From: Saprospiraceae bacterium
Lineage (GTDB): Bacteria; Bacteroidota; Bacteroidia; Chitinophagales; Saprospiraceae
Assembly: GCA_016714785.1 (NCBI GenBank)
Contig: JADKCC010000010.1
Span: 248,001 to 312,000, forward strand
DNA length: 64,000 bases
Direction of reading: 5' to 3'
Below the pieces are notes generated by a model, which was given only the letters and a program-made list of their open reading frames with translations, was not told where the DNA came from and made no database searches. Each line of letters starts with the position of its first letter. Position 1 is the first letter of the stretch. Positions 1 through 10,800 of the stretch are shown piece by piece. The translations under genes and the position numbers were made by a program.

Positions 1-815
1 AATCGATCAGCTAGTTTCCCAGCAAACTGTGCAGCAATCATTGCACTTAATCCACCACATAGATAGATCAGAGGTGTATTTGCTTGTAAGACACCAGCAT
101 TAAATACCATGTAAGGATTGATCAATGGAATGATAATAAAATGACCACTAATCATCAAAAGGCTGAAAATCAAAGCCGTAACTTGAGTTTTGTTTCTGAA
201 TATTAAGAAAAAATTACTGACTCTATCCTTAAGTATTACAGGATTGGCTAAGTGAGCATCTACATTTGGGATGAATCTTATCAACAATGGAAGTAAAACT
301 GTACCCACACCTGCTACTACAATAAATGGAAAGTACCAATCAAAAGAATTGGCTAGAAACAAGCTAAATGGTACACCAACCACTGAAGCCAATGCAAATC
401 CACCCATCAGTAAACCCATGGCTTGTCCACGTCTTTCATAAGGGATGACATCGCCTATTATACTGAGCACTTGTGCACCAATCAAACCACCAAAGATACC
501 TGTCAAGACCCTCGCTAAAGACATAGTGTAATATCCCGTAGCAAATACGCAACCAAAAGTACCTAATAGAAAACCTGCATAAGCCCACAATAATAATTTT
601 TTACGATCAAACTTGTCAGCAAAAAATATAGCAGCAAAACTACTTACGAATGCAGCCAAGGAATAAGATGAAACAATCACAGAAAACTGTGAGGTAGTCA
701 GTGCCCATTTAGGCATCAAAATATTACCTAGAGGCATCATAATCATAAAATCAAGGATATGTGTAAAATTGAGCAATGCCAATAGGCTAACTAAAATAAT
801 TTCGCTACGTTTCAA
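1..815 (-). CDS. MFS transporter, partial (C-terminus outside window)
   Basis: Translating the minus strand gives a membrane protein with a run of hydrophobic helices and the major facilitator signature after helix 2 (FFADKFDRKKLL) plus a loop with YERRGQAMGLLMGG in the middle of the N-terminal half. Proteins of this type (AraJ-like sugar or drug efflux permeases) have 12 helices and about 390-400 residues; about 271 are visible. No ATG opens the frame: a TGA lies a few codons upstream and the best start is TTG at 815, giving LKRSEIILVSLLALLNF. The protein is predicted to sit in the inner membrane as a proton-driven exporter. The substrate cannot be read from sequence, and the neighbouring galactanase gene is not strong evidence for sugar transport. 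Confidence 0.85.
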   Translation of the reverse strand, partial: MKRSEIILVSLLALLNFTHILDFMIMMPLGNILMPKWALTTSQFSVIVSSYSLAAFVSSFAAIFFADKFDRKKLLLWAYAGFLLGTFGCVFATGYYTMSLARVLTGIFGGLIGAQVLSIIGDVIPYERRGQAMGLLMGGFALASVVGVPFSLFLANSFDWYFPFIVVAGVGTVLLPLLIRFIPNVDAHLANPVILKDRVSNFFLIFRNKTQVTALIFSLLMISGHFIIIPLINPYMVFNAGVLQANTPLIYLCGGLSAMIAAQFAGKLADR

Positions 816-972
816 AATCTTATTTTGTTTATAGGATTCAAACAGTCAATAATTCTATTTTGTTGTTTATAGTGTAACTATTCAGGTGTTTACTATTTCA
901 CTACAATTTTGTCACGATTTTTGCAACTTATAGGCAAAAATAGCGCCAAAATTAAGTTGGTTTTCCATTTTT

Positions 973-994
973 ACCGCGGATATATATCCGCGGT
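973..994. repeat. 22-bp perfect palindrome
   Basis: A perfect inverted repeat, ACCGCGG-ATATATAT-CCGCGGT, lies in the AT-rich gap between the MFS gene start and the 3' end of the galactanase gene. A second small stem, ACCCC-TTT-GGGGT, follows at 1007-1019. The pair could be the galactanase terminator (on the minus strand no T-run follows immediately) or a binding site for a dimeric regulator of the MFS gene. Only the symmetry is directly seen. Confidence 0.6.
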
Positions 995-1090
995 TATTAA
1001 TATTCTACCCCTTTGGGGTTATAGCTGAACAGTTACTTTATAGTAACATTAAATAGACGAATATTTGTTTTGTTAATGATAAAGAAATTA

Positions 1091-2272
1091 TCAAAACCGA
1101 TATTCGGTGGTCATGTATCCTATGACAGGAAGTGGCTTGCCCGAAAAATCATAAAATGTGTTGTTCTCCCAACTCGATCCTGTGCCCCATTGATCTTTTA
1201 GATTGCTACTGATCCAGCAAGGTTCCCAGTACATAATACCGCTACCACCACCATCGATGATGGCTTGAGTTAAGTCTTTCATATATTTTAGTTGATTTTC
1301 TTTGGTAGCACTATATCCTGTCGGTAGGTCGGATCCTGACAAAATATTTCCATAGTTATCTGCACCACGTGTAGTCCAAGGAAAAGCGGTTTCTACGATC
1401 ATTACCTCTTTCTTATATTTAGATTTTAGGTTTTTGATATTTGTCGTAATGGCTTCACTAGTTTTGATGTCAGACCATAGGTAGTAATGTGAAATACCTA
1501 AAATATCAAAGTCTGAGACACCAGCTTGATCGATGACTCCATTGGCCCAAGCATCCGCATTCTGAAATTGAGCCACATGAAGTATGATTTTTGGTTTTAT
1601 ATCAGATGATGCGGAAAAATCGCGTACAGCTTTAATTCCAGAAGAAAGTAATTGTCCGAAATTTTTATAATTATTGTTGTTTATTTTACCAATAGGGAAG
1701 CACATTCCGCCGTTATTTTCATTGCCAATTTGGATGAATTCTGGTGTGAGATTTTGTGCTTTTAGATATTGTAAAACTTTTGAAGTATAATTATAGATAG
1801 AGTCTTTTAGAACATTGAGATTAGAATTTTGCCAGGCTTTGGGTGTAGCTTGCTTTGCAGGGTCAGCCCAGTCATCACTATAGTGTAAGTCTAAGTTCAC
1901 CTGCATACCTGCTAGTTTTGCCCTTTTGATGGTTTTTGTTACATCGTCTAATTGGTGGTACTTTACGCTTCCATACAATGCTTTTTGCCAATCAGGCGTG
2001 TGCCATAGCCTTACACGCACAACATTAGCACCATTTTCATTTAGATGGATATAAGGATCAATAGATTTACCTCCTTCATCTACAAATTTCCCGCCATTTT
2101 CTTGTATGGCATTGACATAAGATAAATCTACACCCATTACAAATTTTGCCACATCATACTTATTCTTTTTGGGTGGTTCAGGATCTTTGGTTTCTTGATT
2201 ATTCCCACTACAAGCTGGCATTGTTAGTGAAATTAAAAATAACATTATAAAGAGGATATTTCTGTTGGGCAT
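1091..2272 (-). CDS. GH53 arabinogalactan endo-beta-1,4-galactanase, lipoprotein
   Basis: The protein matches glycoside hydrolase family 53: an early GVDLSYVNAIQENGGKF stretch, NVVRVRLWHTP, LDLHYSDDWADP, the acid/base segment IQIGNEN and the nucleophile segment IVETAFPW. Family 53 enzymes cut beta-1,4-galactan in pectic arabinogalactan with retention of configuration. I chose the ATG at 2272, not the longer frame opening at 2326, because it puts a 20-residue lipoprotein signal (MPNRNILFIM...LTMPAC) before the lipidated Cys. The protein is therefore probably anchored in the outer membrane. No SusC/SusD pair or other pectin enzymes are adjacent, so it is not part of a visible polysaccharide utilisation locus. 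The C-terminus is complete (MYWEPCWISS... TTEYRF). Confidence 0.93.
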   Translation of the reverse strand: MPNRNILFIMLFLISLTMPACSGNNQETKDPEPPKKNKYDVAKFVMGVDLSYVNAIQENGGKFVDEGGKSIDPYIHLNENGANVVRVRLWHTPDWQKALYGSVKYHQLDDVTKTIKRAKLAGMQVNLDLHYSDDWADPAKQATPKAWQNSNLNVLKDSIYNYTSKVLQYLKAQNLTPEFIQIGNENNGGMCFPIGKINNNNYKNFGQLLSSGIKAVRDFSASSDIKPKIILHVAQFQNADAWANGVIDQAGVSDFDILGISHYYLWSDIKTSEAITTNIKNLKSKYKKEVMIVETAFPWTTRGADNYGNILSGSDLPTGYSATKENQLKYMKDLTQAIIDGGGSGIMYWEPCWISSNLKDQWGTGSSWENNTFYDFSGKPLPVIGYMTTEYRF

Positions 2273-2437
2273 AAACATAAAGATATGTGAATAAATAAAA
2301 CCAAAGCTAATGGTTATAGTTCTCAAATATTGGCTTTGAATAAATCTAAATTGGTTAAAAAATCAGCTTTTTATAATAATAAATACAAAGTGCCAATTCA
2401 TTTTTATGAAGCTTACATATTTTTTCTAAAGATCGTG

Positions 2438-2445
2438 TACTTTTG
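2438..2445 (+). promoter_or_regulatory. Bacteroidota -7 promoter box (TACTTTTG)
   Basis: TACTTTTG fits the Bacteroidota -7 consensus TAnnTTTG and ends 21 bases before the ATG at 2467. It overlaps an in-frame TTG at 2443 that would otherwise extend the downstream gene, so it argues for the ATG start. Confidence 0.5.
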
Positions 2446-2466
2446 TGGTTGAAAATAAACCAAAAC

Positions 2467-4047
2467 ATGGTTAGACAGGTAGAAGTTAAAGTTTTCCCAG
2501 ATAAAGTGTACGATAGTGGGTATATCCTTAGCATTATCCATCAACAAATGAAAGGAGAGCTTGAACGCATCAAAGATGTTGTATTAGTAAAAAAATCCAT
2601 TGATGCACGTGGGAGAAGAGCAATTTACTTGCTTAGATACGATGTTTATTTAGATGAAAAGTTTGAAGAATCCGAAGCTATAATATCTAAATTTAAGGAT
2701 GTTTCTCATCAGCCATCCATTATCATTGTCGGAGCTGGGCCTGCTGGATATTTTGCTGCACTTGAGTGTATCGAACTAGGACTAAGACCTATAGTACTTG
2801 ATCGAGGTAAAAATGTGCGCGAACGAAGGAGGGATCTAAAATCCATACAGCAAGATGGAGTAGTCAATTCTGAGTCAAATTATTGTTTTGGTGAAGGTGG
2901 TGCAGGAACATACAGTGATGGTAAGCTATATACGAGATCTGTCAAACGCGGTAAAATAGTAAAAGTATTAAAATTATTGGTAGAGCATGGAGCAGATCCA
3001 GCTATATTAATAGAAGCACACCCTCATATAGGAAGTAATAAACTACCTCTAATCATTACAGCCATCAGAACAACGATAGAAAAATTTGGTGGTGAAGTTC
3101 ATTTCAATCAAAAGGTGACAGATTTTATATTAAACGAGGATAAAATATTGGGTGTTAAGTGTAATGATACTGCTTATATCGGGAATGCTGTTGTGCTAGC
3201 AACAGGGCATTCTGCCCGTGATATCTATAAATTACTGGCAGAAAAAAACATTAAAATCGAAGCTAAACCTTTTGCACTTGGCCTCAGGATTGAGCATCCA
3301 CAAGTATTTATAGATCAAACACAATACCATCAAGAAGTCAGAGAAGAAAATTTGCCTGCAAGTAGTTATAGTGTAGTTACTCAAGTAGATGATAAAGGAG
3401 TATTTTCATTTTGTATGTGTCCAGGAGGACTCGTCGTACCAGCGGCTACAGCACCAGGTGAAATTGTGGTCAATGGCATGTCTTTAAGTAGGAGAGATAG
3501 TCCCTTTGCTAATTCTGGGTTTGTTACTTCAATAGAACTCGACGAGTTAGAAAAACATGGATATACTGGTATTTTTGCGGCCATGGATTTTCAAACAGAT
3601 GTCGAACGTGCTATGTTTGCTGCTAGTGATGGAAGCCAAAAAGCGCCTGCGCAACGTGTGGATGATTTTGTAAACGGTATTGTTTCACCTGTATTGAATG
3701 ATACTTCTTATATACCTGGGCTTATTTCAGCTCCATTACATAAGATTTTGCCTTCATTCGTTTACAAGAGACTGCGTCAGGGATTGATCGATATTGATAA
3801 AAAAATGAAAGGATACAAAACTAATCATGCCAATATACTTGGCGTGGAAAGTAGGACATCATCCCCTATTAGAATACCAAGAGATTCAGAAACTTTAAGT
3901 CATCCCGAAGTGTTAGGATTATACCCATGTGGTGAAGGTGCAGGCTATGCTGGCGGTATTATTTCTGCTGCTATGGATGGACAAAATGTAGCAAAGGCAA
4001 TTAAAAAGTGGATTGATAATGAAAATTCACTTAAAATAATATCATAA
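2467..4047 (+). CDS. FAD-dependent dehydrogenase (COG2509-like)
   Basis: This is a roughly 526-residue flavoprotein of the uncharacterised FAD-dependent dehydrogenase group (COG2509). After an N-terminal region of about 85 residues comes a Rossmann dinucleotide motif IIVGAGPAGYFAALECIELG, then VLDRGKNVRERRRDL, CFGEGGAGTYSDGKLYTR, the second FAD-contact ATGHSARD and the C-terminal YPCGEGAGYAGGIISAAMDG. These are the standard marks of the family, whose substrate is unknown. The start is the ATG at 2467 because a promoter box covers the earlier TTG. The DoxX-like gene follows after 16 bases on the same strand and could be co-transcribed. No membrane segments are visible, so the protein is predicted to be cytoplasmic. 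Confidence 0.9.
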   Translation: MVRQVEVKVFPDKVYDSGYILSIIHQQMKGELERIKDVVLVKKSIDARGRRAIYLLRYDVYLDEKFEESEAIISKFKDVSHQPSIIIVGAGPAGYFAALECIELGLRPIVLDRGKNVRERRRDLKSIQQDGVVNSESNYCFGEGGAGTYSDGKLYTRSVKRGKIVKVLKLLVEHGADPAILIEAHPHIGSNKLPLIITAIRTTIEKFGGEVHFNQKVTDFILNEDKILGVKCNDTAYIGNAVVLATGHSARDIYKLLAEKNIKIEAKPFALGLRIEHPQVFIDQTQYHQEVREENLPASSYSVVTQVDDKGVFSFCMCPGGLVVPAATAPGEIVVNGMSLSRRDSPFANSGFVTSIELDELEKHGYTGIFAAMDFQTDVERAMFAASDGSQKAPAQRVDDFVNGIVSPVLNDTSYIPGLISAPLHKILPSFVYKRLRQGLIDIDKKMKGYKTNHANILGVESRTSSPIRIPRDSETLSHPEVLGLYPCGEGAGYAGGIISAAMDGQNVAKAIKKWIDNENSLKIIS

Positions 4048-4063
4048 AGCTTACTTTTGTACC

Positions 4064-4480
4064 ATGAAGGACATCGCAGAGTTATTGGCACGTATTCTTA
4101 TTGCATTCGTTTTTATATATGAAGCGTTGGATGCATTGGTGTTTTTTAATAAGACCAAGGCGACTATGACAGCTTATGGAATTATATGGCAACAAGATCT
4201 TTTACTTAAATTTTTAATCTTTATCCTTCTGTTAGGAGGAATTTTAGTGTTGATAGGTTACTTTGCACGATTTGGTGCTATATTATTATTGATGTATTGG
4301 TTGCCATTTACTTTGATAGTTTATTCATTTTGGGATGATACTCTAGAATACAAACGAGTTCACGCTTTATATTTCATGCGTAATCTTGCACTTTGTGGTG
4401 GATTATTATTAATGATAGCAAACGGAGCTGGAAAGTATAGTGTAAAAAGACTGATCTATATAATGAAATTACCAAAATAA
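4064..4480 (+). CDS. DoxX-like membrane protein
   Basis: A 138-residue protein with about four hydrophobic helices. The N-terminal pattern LLARILIAFVFIYEALDAL, the second helix LLLKFLIFILLLGGILVLIGYFARFGAILLL and the late MRNLALCGGLLLMIANGAGKYS match the DoxX/DoxD-like family of small inner-membrane proteins, often linked to redox processes. Length is normal for the family. It lies 16 bases after the FAD-dependent dehydrogenase gene, which suggests an operon. However, a TAnnTTTG match (TACTTTTG, 4052-4059) sits 4 bases before its ATG, which would give an almost leaderless message if used. A strong hairpin ends the unit at 4507-4555. Confidence 0.82.
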   Translation: MKDIAELLARILIAFVFIYEALDALVFFNKTKATMTAYGIIWQQDLLLKFLIFILLLGGILVLIGYFARFGAILLLMYWLPFTLIVYSFWDDTLEYKRVHALYFMRNLALCGGLLLMIANGAGKYSVKRLIYIMKLPK

Positions 4481-4506
4481 TAAATATTTAAACTATATAC
4501 ATACGA

Positions 4507-4555
4507 GAAGTGCTTTTTTTTTGTAATAAAAGCTTCCACTTTAAAAAAGCACTTC
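4507..4555. terminator. Bidirectional Rho-independent terminator
   Basis: GAAGTGCTTTTTT pairs with AAAAAAGCACTTC, a perfect 13-bp stem with a loop of 23 bases. The A and T tracts lie within the stem, so it can work in both directions. It follows the DoxX-like gene. Confidence 0.75.
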
Positions 4556-4725
4556 ATCAAAATTATAGTGGATGTGTTTTATTTTACACCTAAATTATTT
4601 TAAAAGTTTTAAAACTGACTTACCAACAAGAAGTTTTGTATGAATTGAAAAACCTCTTTTACTAAATTCTTCATTAAAAAAATAAAAAATATTACAAAAA
4701 ATTATAATATTTAAATTATTAGTAA

Positions 4726-4733
4726 TATTTTTG
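4726..4733 (+). promoter_or_regulatory. -7 promoter box upstream of giant adhesin gene
   Basis: TATTTTTG fits TAnnTTTG. It would give a leader of about 100 bases to the ATG at 4841, or about 400 bases if translation starts at the ATG at 5135 directly before the signal peptide. The rest of 4556-4840 is very AT-rich, and I see no gene in it. Confidence 0.45.
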
Positions 4734-4840
4734 CATCCATAAACCTAACAGACTGCGCCTTGCGTGCATTTTGAGATAATAGAATTTAGTTGCCATCAAG
4801 TAATTGTTGGTGAGTATTCTGTAGTTACAATTATTTCAAA

Positions 4841-7800
4841 ATGAACGTTTTAATCAATTTTTTCATGCATAATTTATTTTTCACTCTTGCCTTTTTGGGG
4901 TTGGGGTTTTCTCTATTTATTGTTTTAATGGAGCAAAATAGATTGTTAGAAATTTTAGAAAATTTCATTTTGAAACTACAACGTAACTATAGTATGTCTT
5001 CTTTTGGATTATTTAATTCACACATAAATTTTCAAACTATGTTTCTCAGGCATCCCTCGTATGAAAGCGTTAAATTTCATGGAAAGCCTCCACGAGAGGA
5101 AATTAGTTTATTTAAATCACTTAATCTCAAAGTAATGAAAGGTATTTTACAGACTTTTGTTTTTCTGCTCTTCCTTACAGGGGCAGAAAGCCTTTGGGGT
5201 CAATGTAGTATCGGTACGCCGACAGTGACAGGAGTTTCCTGTCAGAGTCAAAGTACAGATTCACCATCTGATGATGCGATACAATTTAATCTGAATGTTA
5301 CTGCTACTAGCGGCAGTGCACAAGGGTATTGGATCGACATTAGTGGCGGCACTACAGTGACACCACAAGAAGGCATTTACGGGAGTAATTTGGCAGTAGT
5401 GCTCGGCAATGGAACAGCTGGGAGTGGCCAAAGTTACACCGTTACCCTGACAGACAAGTCGGACTTGTCATGTCAACGCACCGTAGTAGTGGGGCCTCAA
5501 GCTAGTTGTAGCGCGGGGTGCTCGACACCAGTGCAACTTATATGTGATACACCAGGCAATCCTGGGCCGCAGACAGTAACACTGACGGCGACAGGAGGAT
5601 TGACCAATGTATTATGGTACAATCAAGCGAATGTACAAGTAGGTGCAGGACAGTTGGTAGTAAGTACCACAACTCCAGGGATGGCAGACGGAATAGAAAT
5701 ATTCAGATACGAAGCCCAAGATGGAGATGGTTGTGTAGTCAGTTTATGTTGTCCAATTACAGTACAGACACAGGATTGTGGGTATTTGGATTTAGCGCTG
5801 ATAAAACAGAAGAGTGATAATTTACCTGTAAGTTATGGACAGTCAATAACGTTCAATATTCAGGTATGTAATCAGGGTACAGACCCTGCTACAAGTGTGA
5901 GTTTAATAGATTATGTACCTTCGGGATTTACATTTACAGCCAATAATGGTTGGACTTCGTCAGGCTCAAATGCAGTACGAACGCTCACACCAGGTAGTGG
6001 CTTACCAGTGGGTGGACTACCTGCAGGGGCATGTGTGACTATACCGATAGATATGACTGTGAATACCACAGCTACACCTTCCAATGTACTAAACATATCA
6101 GAGATCACAGCGGGCACAGATAGTAGAGGTAGAACTGACGATATAGACAGTACACCTGATACTACACCTGGTAATGATGGTGGAGGTATGGTAGGTACAC
6201 CAAGTGATAACGTACTAACAGGCGACGGAACTGGTGTTCCAGGTGGAACTAATCCAGTTACGGATGAGGATGACCAAGATCCAGCTACTGTGAGAATAGT
6301 AGATTTGGCGTTGATCAAAGAAATCATCACTCCTGGGCCATACAGTTATGGACAAGATATAACATTTAGAATAAGTGTTGCCAATCAAGGGAATGAAACT
6401 GCTGCATCAATAGTAGTATCAGATTATGTACCTGCAGGGTATGCCTTTACATCCAATAATGGATGGGCAGGGTCAGCACCGTTGATTACAAGGACGATAC
6501 CTGGGCCATTAGCACCAGGAGCGACAACAACGGTAGATCTTGTTCTGAAATTACAGGCGAATGCGTCTGTCAATGCTTGGTTGAATGTAGCTGAGATTAG
6601 CTCATTCAATGATGTGAATGGTAATTCTATTGGTATGTTTGATATAGATAGTGATCCAGACCAAAGTCCAAATAATGATGCTGGAGGTTTAGCAGAAAGC
6701 CCAGCAGACAACTATTTGAATGGTAATGGCACAGGCACACCGGGTGATGGTGTAGCAAATACCGATGAAGATGACCATGACCCAGCTTTGGTAAATGTCT
6801 TTGATCTAGCATTAACAAAAGTTTTAAATACGGCAGCACCATATACGTATGGTCAGACGCACAACTTTACAATCACCGTTTATAACCAAGGGAATGTAAC
6901 AGCCACTAATATAGTATTGAATGACTATATACCAGCTGGTTATACCTTTGCGACAAACAACGGTTGGACAGGCAGTGCGCCAACAATCACCCGAACTATA
7001 GCAGGGCCATTGGCACCGGGAGCGAGTACGACGGTGAGTTTAGACTTGACGTTTGTGCGTATAGTGACACCGACAACAGGAAAATCTTGGGTGAATTATA
7101 CAGAAATAGCTTCAGCACAAAACGGAGCGGGAGCTCCGGCATTTGATGCGGATAGTACACCTGGTAGTAATGGTACGAATGAAAATACGATTATGCCAGA
7201 TGGACCAGGGGACAATGATACGGCAAGTACTTCAGATACGGGTGTAGGAAGTCAAGACGATCATGACCCAGCAGGACCAAAAGTCTTTGACCTAGCCTTA
7301 AGAAAGACTAAAATGACAGCAACACCAAGTTTCAGTTATGGACAGACGGTGATGTATCAGATCGAGGTATTCAATCAAGGTAATATAGCAGCTACAGGTA
7401 TTGAAGTAACAGATTATTTACCGTGTGGGTTGGAGTTTGATGGAGCATCAGCGACCAATGCAGGTTGGACCTTGTCAGGTACTAAAGTGACAAGAACTTA
7501 TGGCGGGATATTGAATCCAGGTCAGAGTACGACCATGATGATAGATCTAATAGTAAGAGAATGTTATGCAAATCAAAATACCGCATGGACGAACTATGCA
7601 GAGATATCTCGAGCAGACGATACTGATTCAACTACACCAGGACTTCCAATAGATGTGGATAGTACTCCAGATGGTACAAATGGCAACGATAATGGCGGTG
7701 TTCCAGACTTTGGAGGAGTAACCAGTGGCACAGATGACACCATCAACAATGAAAATGGTGACGAAGACGACCACGACCCAGTGAAGATAGAAGTATTCGA

Positions 7801-10800
7801 CTTAGCGTTAAGAAAAGTGTTAACAACGAATGCGCCATATAGTTGGGGACAAGCCTTAAGTTTCAATATAGAGGTACATAATCAAGGAAATGTCACTGCG
7901 ACGAATGTAGTATTAAGTGACTATATACCAGCTGGTTATACCTTTGTAGCCAATAATGGCTGGACAGGCGGACCAACGGTAGCGACGAGAACAGTTGCAG
8001 GCCCCATAGCGCCAGGAGCAAGTATGACAATACCATTAGTGCTTACACTTCAACAAAATGGAGCAGGAGGCGCAGCATGGGATAATTATGCAGAGATCAC
8101 TTCAGCACAAGATGATAGAGGCAACAACAGAAATGATGATGCAGATAGCGTAGCTGATGGTAATCCTAACAATGATAATCCAGTATTACCGGATGATGCA
8201 GATGATAACAACATCTTAGGAGGCGGCCCAAATGCCAATCCTGACGAAGATGAAGATGATCATGACCCAGCAGCACCAAGGATAATAGACATTGCGTTAA
8301 GGAAAACAACAGTAACAGCAGGTCCATATAGATATGGCGATGTTGTAAGTTTTAATGTTGAGGTAATCAATCAAGGAAATGTTGATTTATCTGATATAGA
8401 CGTAGTGGATTATATACCTTGCGGATTTGAATATGTTGGAGGAAGCCAAACATGGACATTAAATGGTACTCAAGCACAGACAAATATAGCAGGAGTATTG
8501 ACGGAAGGTAGTAGTATTACTATAAGAATAGATTTACGAGTGATACCATGTAGTACACCAAATGCATGGTTGAACTATGCAGAGGTAAGAAATATGGAAG
8601 ATACACAGGGTAATAACCTTAGCGGTTCTGACATAGACAGTACGCCAGACAATAACAATGGCAATGATGACGGTGGTACTCCAGATAGTGCAAACGATGA
8701 TTATGTAGATGGAAACGGGAAATCAGCAGGAGGGGCGCCAGGAGATAATGGTACAGCAACCGACGAGGATGACCATGATCCAGAGTTAATTCAAGTATTT
8801 GACTTGGCATTAAGGAAGACTTTGACTACAGTTGGACCACATACTTATGGACAGCCACTGACTTTTAATATAGAAGTACTTAACCAAGGTAATACAACTG
8901 CTAGAAATATTGTAGTAAGTGATTATATTCCTGCTGGATACAGCTTCTCTGGAGTTGCAAACCCAACATGGAGTGGGTCAGCACCAACAGTAACAAGAAC
9001 CATAGCTGGTCCATTAGCAGCGGGAGCTTCAACAACAATATCAATAGTATTAAATCTTGAGATGTCAACAGGTGCTACAGCGTGGGATAACTTTGCTGAG
9101 ATTACAACATCTACCGATGGAAACGGTAATCCAGTGATAGACGCAGATAGTACACCAGATGGAAATCCAAATAATGACGGTGGTGGTGCCATTGGTACAC
9201 CAGCAGATGATGCTGTTTTAGGAAATGGCACAGGCGGACCTGGTGGCAACAATCCACTTACAGATGAGGATGATCATGATGGAGCGCGACCAAGAATAGT
9301 GGATATAGCATTGAGGAAAACCACGGTAACACCTGGCCCATATAGGTATGGTGATGTAGTGAGTTTCAATGTAGAATTAACGAATCAAGGAAATATAACA
9401 TTATATGATGTTGACGTTGTTGACTACATACCTTGTGGATTTACTTATGCAAGTGGCAGCCAGCCATGGGCAGTAAGTGGTATGCAGGCGACTACGATTT
9501 GTGCAGGATCTTTAGCACCTGGACAATCGAAGACCATAAGAATCGATCTAAGAGCTCAAGCATGCGCTCAACCAAATGCATGGACCAACTATGCAGAGGT
9601 AAGAGCATTTGAGGACGAAAATGGTGTAAACATAGGTAATCAGGATATAGATAGTGATCCGGACAATAACAATACCAACGATGCTGGCGGACAACCTGAA
9701 AGTCCTGCAGATGACTTTATAGGTGGTAATGGTACAGGTACAATAGGTGATGGTGTAGCTTCTACAGATGAAGACGATCATGATCCAGAATTTATACCAG
9801 TATTTGACCTTGCCTTACGTAAGACATTGGTGACCAGTGCTCCTTATGAATACGGACAACAACATGTGTATAACATCGAAGTATTTAATCAAGGAAATGT
9901 AGATGCGTACAATATCGTTGTAAATGACTACATACCAGCCGGCTATACTTTCAATGGTGGGCTGAATGCTGGATGGACCTTAGCTGGAAGTACTGCCACG
10001 CGTACAATAGCTGGACCATTGGCTCCAGGAGCAAGTACAACAGTACAAATATCGTTAACATACAGTATGACAGCAGGAGGAGTAAGAGATTGGATTAATT
10101 ATTCAGAGATTGGATCTGCTGATAATGATCAAAATCCGGCTAATACACCGCCTGTAGATGCAGATAGTAATCCAAATAGTAACACACCAACAGAAAATAC
10201 AGTAACACCAGGCAGCCCTGATGATAACAATATCAATGGAGGTGGACCGGGAGTAGGACAAGATGAGGATGATCACGACCCAGCTGGACCAAGTTTCTAT
10301 GACGTAGCCCTTAGGAAGACTACGACAGCTACTGGACCATTTAGCTACGGCCAGATTGTCAAGTTTGACATCCAAGTATTGAATCAAGGTAATCTTCCAG
10401 TTAGAAATGTAAGAGTAAATGATTATATACCTACAGGTTTTACTGGTTCTGCATTAGGAGCAAATTTTCCAACATGGACTTTTGGACCGAACAGTGCTAC
10501 CACTATAATACCAGCGACGTTACAACCAGGCCAAAGTACTTCAGTAAGTATTTATCTTCAAGTACAACCTACAACAAACTTTGTAACAGGTTGGGATAAT
10601 TATGCTGAAGTATATCAGTTTGAAGATACGGCTGGAAATAATGTAGGAAATCAAGATGTAGATAGTACTCCTGACACAAACCCAACGAACGATGCAGGCG
10701 GCCAACCATATAGCCCGGCGGACAACTTTGTAGATGGTAATGGTACAGGCACACCAGGAGATGGAGCGTCATCAACCGATGAGGATGACCATGATCCAGA

